From contig JAXBDG010000020.1 in the NCBI GenBank assembly GCA_036320915.1, forward strand, positions 496,001-560,000: 64,000 nt of DNA. The letters run 5' to 3'. The DNA comes from Linnemannia elongata. Its lineage: Eukaryota > Mortierellomycota > Mortierellomycetes > Mortierellales > Mortierellaceae. Made by a program: the position numbers and the translations under genes. Shown piece by piece: positions 25,486-35,528 of the stretch; the first letter of the stretch is position 1; each line of letters starts with the position of its first letter. The notes beneath the pieces are model-generated. The model had not been told where the DNA came from. It saw only the letters and a program-made list of their open reading frames with translations, and searched no databases.

Positions 25486-27406
25486 GGTCCTCTTGGTCCG
25501 CTCTCTCTTTCTTTGCTGCATACTCTTGATCCGCAATTGAGATTTTTATTATCTCTCATCCGCTCTCTCAGGAGGAAGGCAAGTTAAACTCCACTTCCAG
25601 CTGCGCTTCTCTCCATCTCCTCGCTTCATCTCCTTGTTCCTTTTTTCCCTATGTCTATCAATTGATCGACAGAAAGCAAGAAGGAAGGAGATGTATGTTC
25701 GCGTAAACAAGCAAAAGAAGGGGGCAACACTAACGCCCAGGTCTCCTTTGCCCTCTCTGACTGGCGGCTACTGTTGTTGCTCACATGCTGACCAACCTTT
25801 TATTATTGTCATTTCTCGACACCTACAAGTGAATAATTTTGCTGGGTCTCGGCTCGGAATTCGCCTGCCTGCAAAGGAAATGAGATCCCACGCCACGCAA
25901 TCACAATTCTCTCTCACACTAAATATCATATATGCAAGAGGGGCAACACAACGAAAATAAGGGAAGGCAATCGATTCGTCACCCCTGCACCGCTTTTCTT
26001 CTTCCATCTTCAACCTCCACGTCCTTCTATTATCGTCGCTTTACCGACCCAGCTGTAGTAAGGGTTTTGGAGGTATCAATGAGATGGTAGCTACGCTTTC
26101 ACTGTGCTCCTAGAAACAAGAACATGTTCTTCTCAATAAACGACCGGCCGACCGAAATCCCCGGATCTCACGGAAATTCCACAGACCTTGCAGATACCAT
26201 ATCATAGTCTTTCAATCCTGCCTAGCTTGCATGATCGCGGAACAACGATGGTCGGATATGTTTTATGCAACATTGCTTCTCGACAACCAGTAATTTAAAG
26301 ATTCTTCCGATCCGGCACGAATGGGTTCCTGACTTGGGTATCCGTCTTGTCCACAAAATCCCGCTCACTTTGACTCGGCGATAGAGAATGCTGTGGTGCT
26401 GGGCTGAGTGTTGCACCCCCCTTGTCGGACTCTAGAAGCCATGAGCGATAGAAAAAGTGGAGAAGAAGTAAAAAAAACCGAGGATCAGCAATTGGGCGTT
26501 GCGCAGTGAATGTGCGCCTCATTGTCTCTCGTTTTCTTTCCCGCTTCCCGTGCACAGAAAATAAAGGAATCAACGGACTCTTGTTGTATCACACAACGGA
26601 GCTTGCTTGATTCCTTGTGTGCCACACTATGAGACAGTGTAGAGCGACTCCATAGCACTCTCCACGTGGCATTCCAACTATCGAGTTGCGTTCGCCATCT
26701 CCATCTCCATCAGTTGAATGAATATGTCTAATAAGAGGGCAAGGAATCAAAGGCAGCAGTTATGGTGGTCCTTTATGGTCCACAGACAGAGTACAATGCT
26801 ATTACTCAATACCTACGAATCATGAAAGATATAAGGTAAACAGATAAAGAACCACTTTCAGTGGTACTGGTACCACTCCGCAGGGCTATCTTTTATTTTA
26901 TTTTATTTTTGCCTCACAGCAGTGTCCTGAAGAGAAGAGAAGGAAGAGTGAATATAAACGAGAGTCGTGGCGCTGATGTTATGGCTGTGGTGATTTTGAT
27001 CTCACTTGGTCCTTCTGGTCTCGTCAAGAAAGCTGTCGTAGGGTCAAAAGGGAAGAGAGAGCTGACTATCTGTTGCAAACGAATGCTACTCATAGACCCT
27101 GATGTCAAACTCATTCCAGGTCCAATGAGTCGTACATGGAACAGCAAGTTTGCAGAACGACGAGAAGAATCAGGAGGTTGTGATCGGTGACGAAATTGTT
27201 GCAGCAAATAGTCTATATATCATAGTATGCCTACTACTGATTTATTTACCATGTTGCACTGATGGCGCACAATGTGAAGCACTAGGTCTCAGTGATCGCT
27301 GAAGATGGTTTCGAAGTGACCAAACAGTCTCACCCCACCCCGTGGAAGGATTTCAGTTCCTTGACAGTATGCCCCTTTCCCTCATACCTCTCATAACCTT
27401 CCCACC
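24740..27406. other. gene-free interval
   Basis: It holds the HEM1 promoter side and a purine-rich stretch around 24890-25080. A CT microsatellite lies at 25434-25483. Several short frames (for example 26861-27190) lack gene-like features. I see no RNA gene. Confidence 0.5.
25434..25483. repeat. CT dinucleotide microsatellite
   Basis: About 50 bp of CT repeat with a single CA interruption, between HEM1 and the homeodomain gene. Confidence 0.9.
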
Positions 27407-28009
27407 ATGCTCTTTCCCAAGCCCAAGATTCCGCTTCGCAAACAAAAACAGCACGAGCCCACTTCACCTCGCCTACCCAACCTCGAGATGTGCTCCTCCT
27501 CGCCTCTTTTCCTACAGGTCGGCCATCTTTTTGCTGTCTTCAGGGCCATAGATGGAGCTTCGACTGTCCAAGGAGTCATGTCAAACAGAAAGAGGTTCAC
27601 TGCCTGCCTCGAAGAGGTACAACGAGCGAGGCCACCTCACATGGATACGAGCGACAAGGCACTGTTTCATGGTGCTCGGTCGTTAAACTCGATACACCGA
27701 GATCTTTGCTTGAGGAAAGTCTCGATACTTAAACGGACGACAGTCGCTGGTGGAACACCGGGTGGAATATCAACGAACGAGGTTTCTGACAATATTGACG
27801 ACGACATGGCTACTACGAAAGCTCGACACGAGGTGCGCCGCGTGCTTAAGATTCATTACACCAGCGTGCTCAAGAACTGGATCGACCGCCATCACTCGCA
27901 TCCGTTCCCAACAAAGGAGGAAAAGGCCGGGTTGTGCGAGAAGGCAGCGATCTCGGAGCGACAGCTTAACAACTGGTTTACAAACTATCGCAGAAGGCAC
28001 CTTCATTAA
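27407..28009 (+). CDS. TALE-class homeodomain protein
   Basis: Single frame of 200 aa from ATG 27407. The last 60 residues form a KN/TALE-type homeodomain. Helix 1-2 lies around VLKNWIDRHHSHPFPTKEEK, with the Pro-Tyr/Phe-Pro loop typical of the three-residue extension. Recognition helix 3 reads QLNNWFTNYRRRH, with the invariant Trp, Phe, Asn and Arg. The protein ends five residues after the homeodomain. The N-terminal 130 residues show no domain, and strong CAG acceptor-like sites (near 27518 and 27542) mean the first exon may be wrong; ATG 27579 is an alternative start. Expected to be a nuclear sequence-specific DNA-binding protein; in fungi such proteins control mating or development, but nothing here identifies it as a mating-type gene. 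Confidence 0.8.
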   Translation: MLFPKPKIPLRKQKQHEPTSPRLPNLEMCSSSPLFLQVGHLFAVFRAIDGASTVQGVMSNRKRFTACLEEVQRARPPHMDTSDKALFHGARSLNSIHRDLCLRKVSILKRTTVAGGTPGGISTNEVSDNIDDDMATTKARHEVRRVLKIHYTSVLKNWIDRHHSHPFPTKEEKAGLCEKAAISERQLNNWFTNYRRRHLH

Positions 28010-28340
28010 AAAAAAAAAAAGCCAAAACATTGCACATTCATCAGATATTGTTATTTTATTGGTCCTACCCTTAGGTTTTCGGCATTCTCAAAGATATCGC
28101 ATCGACAACAGTCTATGCCGATCAGCAGCAGCGGCAGCAGAAGCAGTCGTGCTTGCATTGCCATTTCCACCTCCACCTCCATTACCAACAACATCAATAT
28201 CAACGCTATCACCATTCAAGGCCTAGAGCTGATCGCCACCAGCAGTAGCAGCTTTCGCATCACACCGGTTACGAGACAGAGAAGTACCAGCGCCGCTGGC
28301 ATCGGCATCACACTGTTGTGCGCCAGGATGAGCTCAGCTC
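28010..28340. other. convergent intergenic region
   Basis: Separates the 3' ends of the homeodomain gene and the minus-strand surface-protein gene. It has CAG/ACC triplet-rich sequence that produces a Ser-rich chance frame. Nothing else seen. Confidence 0.5.
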
Positions 28341-29828
28341 CTAGCTAGACGGGTCAATTACGGCATCTGGGTGGGGCTGGTGGGAGCGGTGATGTGGGAG
28401 GGATGTGGGAGGCAAGGGCCAGGAGGCTTCGCGCAGTCGGGCATAGTACTCTAGATCTTCAGGCAGTTGGGTACTCGCTCGCATTGACAATTGTCTATTA
28501 TTGTTGTTGGGGTTATCGTGTTGGTAGGTGGGGTCGGAGGGGATGTAGTCTTGTATGTACTCGTATCCCAGATCCAGATTCTCACCAGTAGCGCCAATGC
28601 TAGTGCTTGCTTGCTGGGATGGGAAGGGTTGGAGGTACCCAAGTTGGCCGTCCCAGGGCGTTGTCGGGTCGTCGAAATCTCCCTGATAGGTCCGTGCAGG
28701 TCGAATAGGAGGCGTCGACTTCTCGTGTTGTTGTTGTTCGTCATTGTTGACATCACCCTTCTGATCAGCGGGGGGTGTGGGTTGTGGGATCACGCATTCT
28801 GTAGACTTGGATGCAGAGGATGATGTGGTGTCAGGGTTGTGGTAGGCGGTGTACAGACCTGCTGCCCCACCTGCTCCTGGACCACTGAACGCGTAGTCTT
28901 TCCCACCTCCGCTGTTGAAGGCGCCGGAGTTCTTGTGTTCAGACATGGAGGGAGAAGAGTAATTATGATCCATCCAACGCTCCTCGCGGGCGCGACGGCG
29001 TTGACGACGTTTGCGGAGGACGAGTCCAAAGATCAGAATTGCGATCGCTGCGAGACCGCCGACGGCACCCAAGGCACCCAAGGCTGCCTTTGAAGGGCCT
29101 CCGGTTTTGGATGGGGAGTCTGGAGACGATGATGAGGTGGAAATTATGGAGGAAGGGGACGATGGGTCGTTGGAGTTGGAGTTGAGCCCAGTCACTAGTG
29201 GGTTGGCGGCGCCGGGTGCGCTGGGAGGGAGGACGCCAGGGATGGTTCCGCTGACGGTAGAGGTGACAGAAATAGTCGGTGTCGCAGGTGACAGCGTAGG
29301 CGTCGTGCCCGAGGCAGTCGTGGCAGTCGTCACCGGCGCATCACTCGACATCGTCGTCGCAGCCGTAGTCGTGGTCGTAGTTGTTGTAGTAGTTGTCACA
29401 GGCACCGGATCAACCTCAACACTCCCACACTGCGCTTCAAAGGAATACCAATGCGTCCAATGCAGCAAATCATAATGGGACCCTGACAATGTAACCTGCA
29501 ATCCGCCACCACCCCCACAAGTGCTCAACACATCCCTAGGCACCGTCCACGATTGTCCGTTAGAAATACCTGTCACCTTGGCGACTTGGGAGCCGCCAGA
29601 GCAGGAGACGGTGGCGTCGGCAGAGTAGACGTCTCCTGATTTAGGGAAGGATCCTGAATCGCCCCATCGGAAGGTCAGGGAGTCTCCGGGGTTGACGGTT
29701 GTGCCAGAGGTTGGGGAGTCGCAGGTGATGGATGCGAGGGTTAGGGTAGGGGTTGTTGTTAGGGTGACAAGGAAGAGAAGGATGGCGGATGTGAGGGGGA
29801 GAGGATGGGAGGAGGATGATGGTCGCAT
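28341..29828 (-). CDS. type I membrane surface protein with Kre9-like ectodomain
   Basis: Single-exon frame of 495 aa. A cleavable signal peptide covers about residues 1-32 (hydrophobic AILLFLVTL, then Ala-rich). The following ~110 residues form a beta-rich domain beginning ITCDSPTSGTTVNPGDSLTFRW, with the Gly-Asp-x-Leu-x-x-x-Trp pattern of the Kre9/Knh1-like fungal ectodomain. A Thr/Ser/Pro-rich, presumably O-mannosylated stalk comes next. A transmembrane helix (AALGALGAVGGLAAIAILIFGLVL, about residues 245-268) follows, with a basic stop-transfer (RKRRQRRR). The polar cytoplasmic tail is about 220 residues. This layout suits a plasma-membrane wall protein or wall-stress sensor (inference). 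The minus-strand neighbour at 31955-33983 has the same plan. Confidence 0.85.
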   Translation of the reverse strand: MRPSSSSHPLPLTSAILLFLVTLTTTPTLTLASITCDSPTSGTTVNPGDSLTFRWGDSGSFPKSGDVYSADATVSCSGGSQVAKVTGISNGQSWTVPRDVLSTCGGGGGLQVTLSGSHYDLLHWTHWYSFEAQCGSVEVDPVPVTTTTTTTTTTTAATTMSSDAPVTTATTASGTTPTLSPATPTISVTSTVSGTIPGVLPPSAPGAANPLVTGLNSNSNDPSSPSSIISTSSSSPDSPSKTGGPSKAALGALGAVGGLAAIAILIFGLVLRKRRQRRRAREERWMDHNYSSPSMSEHKNSGAFNSGGGKDYAFSGPGAGGAAGLYTAYHNPDTTSSSASKSTECVIPQPTPPADQKGDVNNDEQQQHEKSTPPIRPARTYQGDFDDPTTPWDGQLGYLQPFPSQQASTSIGATGENLDLGYEYIQDYIPSDPTYQHDNPNNNNRQLSMRASTQLPEDLEYYARLREASWPLPPTSLPHHRSHQPHPDAVIDPSS

Positions 29829-30010
29829 TTTTGTTTGGTGGTATGTTGTCTTGTTGGTTGTGCTTGGTTGATTATTGGGTAGAGAAGGGGTATGGAGTAT
29901 TAGGGTGAGATCATTGAGAAGTGGATGATTAGTGCCGGAATGTAGAGAAGGGAGAGGAGGGAGAGGATGGAAGAGGCAACAAGAAAGAGGGACGTGAGGT
30001 CAAAGAAAGG

Positions 30011-30047
<37 letters not shown>
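30011..30047. repeat. poly(A) run, 37 nt
   Basis: Uninterrupted A homopolymer about 180 bp upstream of the minus-strand surface-protein start codon. Confidence 0.9.
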
Positions 30048-30050
<3 letters not shown>

Positions 30051-31058
30051 AGACAACGAAGAGGGGAGGCCAACATCAAACAAGACGTTCAACGGTCGCT
30101 TTTATGAATGCGTAGGGCAGATATGAATCCTGACAAACGGCAAATAGCAAAAACAAAGGTTGAGGCTAAGGGCAAGGGTAAGGAGACTAATAAATCGATG
30201 AATAGTGTGAGCCGACCCAACAACAACAGTAGCAACTCCTTTTCGACTTCACGGCGACTGATGACCCTCACACAACATTGAAGATAGTGGACTTATGGCA
30301 CCTCTTTGTGTATTCCGCTTATTGTTGTTGACGGGTAACGAATGTTAAAAAAAAAAAAAAAAAAAAAAAAGACTAGCGCATATTTTCATGTCGTTTGGAT
30401 CGTGAGAGCATAATATTTTTTCCCTTGATGCAATAAGGGTGAGCAGTTTCGCGTGGCGATATTCAAACTGCACACGAACACCCCCAACACTCATCTCTTG
30501 CCCTCTCTCTCTCTCTCTCCCCTTCTGTCTCTCCTCCTCTCTCTCTCTCTGCCCTTTTCTTTTTCTGCTGACAACTTCCTCGTCAAAAGATCAGGTGCAT
30601 GCATTAACATTCATACGTGTGTCTCATGTCAATCAGTCTCACTTGGTTTCGCGGCGGATGAAGCTGCCATTGTATCCAAGAAGATCCACTTGCAAACACT
30701 TCCGTACAGTGAAGGGAAGGAGCAGGGAAGCAATTGAAAAAAGGAGCAAAACCCTCTTTAGAAAAAAATAAAAAAATAAACGAGCACGCAACTTGGAGGC
30801 CCTTCTCCTCTCTATCTCTTCATCCTTCTACTCATCGAAAACTATTTGGGCTCCAAAAGATGCAATCACCCTCCACACACATGTGTCTATCTCACATTTT
30901 TTTTTCCTCATCCTCATCCTGGCTCTTTCCCATCTCGCTTTCAAAACATCTTCCTAGCTCATAGATCCAACAGGCACGCGAAAATCAATTTTGTCATATT
31001 CACGTCCTCGCCTCGTCTTCTCCCATCTCCCCTCCTCGTACCTCCTCCTCACTCCCAA

Positions 31059-31060
<2 letters not shown>

Positions 31061-31094
<34 letters not shown>
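31061..31094. repeat. poly(T) run, 34 nt
   Basis: Uninterrupted T homopolymer between the two Kre9-like genes. Confidence 0.9.
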
Positions 31095-31095
<1 letters not shown>

Positions 31096-31954
31096 ATTTG
31101 CCACTCGCGCCACGCCGTTTTTTTGTTTTAGATCCATCTTGGTGCGGTCAGCCGGGGTCAGGGTTCCTGTTTCCCCCCCTTTTCATATTCGTATCCACTT
31201 CATGAAGAGCCACCCAATAGGCCTCTCGCACCTACGTCTTTTATTGTATTTGTTTGTGTGTTTTTTTTGTTCCTTGTATGTGACCACAAGAACAGTTTAA
31301 ATAAATTGCAGTCAAGAAAAGTTGAGAGCGCCTAGTGAAAATAAAAAATAAAAAATAAAAATATGAAAAAAAGGGCAATTGGGTAGGTTAACAGCAACAA
31401 ACGCAAAAAAAAAAAAAAAAAAAATGTTGGCGCGTTTGAAGGTATTTGGAGGAACGAGTTTAGTTTTTTGTCATTTATAGCTGTTGTCTTGCCAAGTTGG
31501 CACTGACTCAAAAAAAACCCCCGGTCGTACTCTTGAATAGGTATGAGTTCAACCTTGCCTCCCACCTCCTCACATGAGTGGTAATCCGCAATACATAAGG
31601 ATAACAATGTCGTACAGCAAGATGAAAAGTGCACAGTTGTAAGTCAAGACACACTCCGAAGCCGTTCCTCTTTGATGCATGAGGGATATGTGAACACTGG
31701 CACATGAAGACTCTCTTTGGCTGGGGGCGATGGCAACTAAACACGTCCAAGGCTACTGTGTAGGCGATGACAGGCCGTTATTTCATGAAAGTGTCGTTTT
31801 GGTGGTGGTGGTGGGGGGTTGTGTTCATGTTTTTATGATATTAAGATTATAGGTCAGAGCAATGTAGACGCGCTCATATCTCACTATGGTTTCCTCTCAA
31901 ACAAGAAGAGGCCAGAAAAAAAGATATCTGTTGTTTGGTGCTGGGAGAGGTAGC

Positions 31955-33983
31955 TTACGCCACTTCAACCTTAGAGTCGGTGGTAACTTCCTCTAATGGC
32001 ACATCATCCGCTTCAGCCTCCTTGCGTCCCATCTCCTCTCTCACGACTTGCGGTCCGCGATTTGGGGAAGAGCCGAGCGGACCAGAGTCTTGACCTTTGG
32101 CAGGTGTGCCAGCCGGATTCCGTGCAGCAAAGCTGATGATCGGTAGAGAGTTGAGCCCAGAACTCCGTGGTGGCGGTGGCGTCAGTGGTGGAAGGGGGAT
32201 CGTCGGTGGAGGTGGGATATATCCGCGCCCCCGTGGTGGCTGGTGTTGTTGCTGACGCTGATGCTCCTGTTGTTGTTGCTGCTGTATTTGTTGGTGAAGA
32301 TAGAGGTCTGACGAGCTCAAGTAAGGATCCTGCGCACCGTACGGAGATCCCTGGGCACCTACCGTCACCGTACCGCTGCCTGAAGCTTGGCTGTAGTAGG
32401 AAAGGGTGTTCTGGTCTATGGCGGTGGTGGTGGCAGCCGTAACTCCTGAGGCATAGTAAGGGTTGTAGTAGGCGTCCACTTCATCATAATTCTCATATCC
32501 TTGCTGGAAGCCTTGCTGCCCTTGCTGCTGCTGCTGTTGGTCAAGGAGTTCTTGTTGTTGGTATCCATAGTCGTTATAGTCTCTCTCATCACCAAAATAG
32601 TTCAAACCCAGAGAAGGGGTTTGAGGTCGTGGGGGGCGAGGAGGCTTAAGTGGAAAACCGTTCCCTGCTAGTCCTCCAGCTGCTGATCCGCCACCTACAG
32701 CTGTAATCCCGCTCATCCTGTTGGTCCCAGCTCCTGATCCAGACGCCTCCTCGGGAGATTCCGAACCGAGGCCATCGTCCATGTTGGAGATCTTTGAGAA
32801 TCGATTATTGCTGTTGTTGATCCCGCTAACGTTGTTGTTGCTGTTTGCATTCCAGGGCATGAAGGCATTGTTCAGCTTGCGTTGGCGTCTCTTTCTGCGT
32901 AAGCATACTACCACTCCAACAATCGACAGGGTTACTATCACAGCAGCGACCTAGCACAGGAAAGTGAAGGAGAGACGAGTGGCAACCAGAGCCCAGACGT
33001 GTGCAGAAAGAGAAAAAAGTAAGTAAGTTGTTGTGTTTGGACGTGGAGAGAGGCATTATTGGAATGGGTGTGCCACAAATTGCTTTGCTTGTCTTTTGGT
33101 CTGATCGATATTGTCTCAGGGCAACCCTCTTCTGATTGAGCAATGCAATGTGTGGTATAATTTCTTTTTCTTTCATTGCTTACACCACATCATACAAACA
33201 CATTTCAGTGAAAGCGAACCAGGGGCAACAAAGAAGAAAGAGACAACCACAGAATGACACTAAACTCGCACGCATATCAAGTGATTCAAAAAGAAAGATA
33301 CATACCACTGCAATGACAACAATAATGGTCGTCGACAGTCCCCCGCTGCTTTTATCATCAGGCGTCGAAGTAGGTATAGCCGTCGAGGTCGAGGACATGG
33401 TCGTGGTCGTCGTCGTAACAGTTCCATTGGGCGCAGGCAAGATATAAATTGTCCCGCACTGGACAGGACCCCACGGGATTTTCGAGATTCCCAAAAACCC
33501 GTTTGCCATTCCCGCGTACTCCATATGGAAGGCGTTTCCAGCACATTCTCCAACAGTGCCGCCGACGGTCGTTGCATTGCCTACACTAGGCAGTGTATAG
33601 TTGTAGGCTCCTGTGGGGGACGGGATGGGGAACTCGACCACCTTGACATTGCCACTGTTGCAGTACAGTGTACCGTTAACTGCGATAATGTCTTTGACGA
33701 CGGGAGAAGTTCCGTCAGACCCCCAGTCTAGGATGACACCATCACCGGCCTTGTACGTTCCTCCTGCTGGGAGGGCGCAGGTGATGGCTGCTGAGGCTGT
33801 GGACAAGAACGCCATGCAAGAGACTAGGAGAAGCATCGTTGTCGTCGTCCTTGCTGTTGCTATCGTCATTGGTCTCATTATTGTCCTTGTTGGAGGTCGT
33901 TGCTGTTGTTGGTGGTTTAGAATGTGTTGGAATCGAGCCGTTGGGCGTGCGCATCCTCCTGCTACCGAGCAGGAAGGGTTCAT
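31955..33983 (-). CDS. type I membrane surface protein with Kre9-like ectodomain, second copy
   Basis: Exon 1 is 33306-33983 and exon 2 is 31955-32950; the 355-bp intron has a GTATGT donor and TAG acceptor and falls inside the transmembrane-helix codons, phase 0. From ATG 33983 the product is 557 aa. The in-frame ATG at 33878 gives a cleaner signal peptide (TTTTMLLLVSCMAFLSTASA) and is probably the true start, giving 522 aa. The ectodomain starts ITCALPAGGTYKAGDGVILDW and is followed by a short Thr/Ser stalk, the membrane helix (STTIIVVIAV joined to VAAVIVTLSIVGVVVCL) and a basic RRKRRQRK stop-transfer. The long cytoplasmic tail is rich in Asn, Gln, Tyr and Pro. It shares domain order with the gene at 28341-29828, suggesting an old duplication. 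Confidence 0.82.
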
Positions 33984-35528
33984 TATGGATGGGGGTATGG
34001 GAAGGTAGGAAGAGAAAGAAGACGAGGAGAACGAGGAAGAGAGGGAAGTGGTGTCGAGAGAGAAAGTATCACGCTGCAGTGGTAGATGGAATGAAGGGTA
34101 AGGGGGACTGACAACTCACAGAAAGCCAAAGAGAACGAAAAGAGAAGAAGGGAAAGGAGGGTGATGATCGATGTCGAGGGAAAAAAAAGGGGCGAAGGAG
34201 AGCAGTGAGCGCTCTTTTTTCTTGCTTGGTCTGAGAGTGTAAGCAAGGCAGGGGGGTCGACTGAGCGTTGAGTCAGGCAGACAGAGAGAGGAGAGGAATG
34301 GAAGGAATGAGGAGGAAGGCGAATAGGGAAGGAGAGAGTGGAAGTTGGTCAAGACAAAAGGTGGGAAGTGGGATGAGGAAGAAGGGAGGGAGGAAGTGAA
34401 TCGCTTTTGTGAAAGCGAGTGTGAGTGTGTGTGTGTGTGGTGTGTGTGTGAGTGAGAGGGAGAGAGTGAGAAAAGTGGGACGGGAAAAGTAGCAGCCGAG
34501 TGTGGGTAAGGCAAAAAGGTGCAGAAGGTGAAAGGGTGAAAAAGAGAAAGTGTAAATGGGTGAAGAAAGTAGGGAGACTAGGAGAGAGAAGAGAAGAGAA
34601 GAGAAGAGACAAGTAAAGGAAGAGAGCGAAAAGAGAAGGTGGCCCATGGGTTATGAAGCGTGGTCGATGATGTACCGAGTGAGACGAAGACCTGTTTGTT
34701 CCTGTCTTTTGTTGTTTTGTTGATTGTTGAATTGTTGAATTGTTGTTGTCTGTTGCTTGTGATGTGTGCTGGAAAAAGACAAGAAATGACGGGGAGGGGA
34801 GCAAGGGCAGGCTGAATCGTGCGATCATGTTCCCTTTATCCCCTGCGTCGTGCCTGGCGCGTGGACATGGCAAAAAGGGGCCAAATAAAATATTTTTTTC
34901 ATCCCTTTTGACACCATAACACCTTGACACCTTGACACCTTGTCAACAACAAACAAAGACACAACAAACAACAGCCAACAAGACAGCAACTCTCCTTTCA
35001 AGAAAAGAAAAGGGAGGTAAACCAGCCATCCGCGTCTATCTTTATTCCGAGAGCGAAACAAACGGGTTATCGATAGATGGTACAGGGTTCAAGGTTCTCA
35101 CATTCGTCAGCAAACAAGGACAACAAGACAATCAAAGGGAAGCATCATCACCGTTAGCTTTGCAGAGATTGGAACACCGCCATTCCCCTCTGGAATGCTT
35201 CCTGAGTGTAAAGCAAAATAAAAATAAAATAAAAGCGATTTTGGACCTGAACGCTCCTACGGCCTTGTATTCTGATTGGCTGGGAGCAACCAGGCGATGA
35301 CGGTGGCTGGCTCTTTCAAAGAAGGAAAGATACAAGAAAACAAAAAAGCAGCTCTTAGGCCATGGGTGACCGTGCCATTCCAACACTCCAACACTTGTGA
35401 AAGTCAAAATTATTTTTATTTTTCTTTTTTCATTTTCAGCAAGCTAAGCGTCATGGGCATAGAAGAAAACATAAGACAGACAGGCATGCTTGGCATTCCT
35501 CAAACTATTCCTCCGTGAAAGCATTCAT
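33984..35528. other. gene-free interval
   Basis: Purine-rich on the plus strand between about 34000 and 34650, with GT and GA repeats near 34400-34470 (promoter side of the minus-strand surface gene). The long minus-strand frames here are pyrimidine-rich chance frames. Nothing else seen. Confidence 0.5.

Larger units (their letters stand above)
29829..31954. other. gene-free interval with long homopolymers
   Basis: Runs: A37 at 30011-30047, A24 at 30347-30370, T34 at 31061-31094 and A20 at 31405-31424. A CT-rich tract lies near 30500-30555. No gene-like frame or RNA gene seen. Confidence 0.5.
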
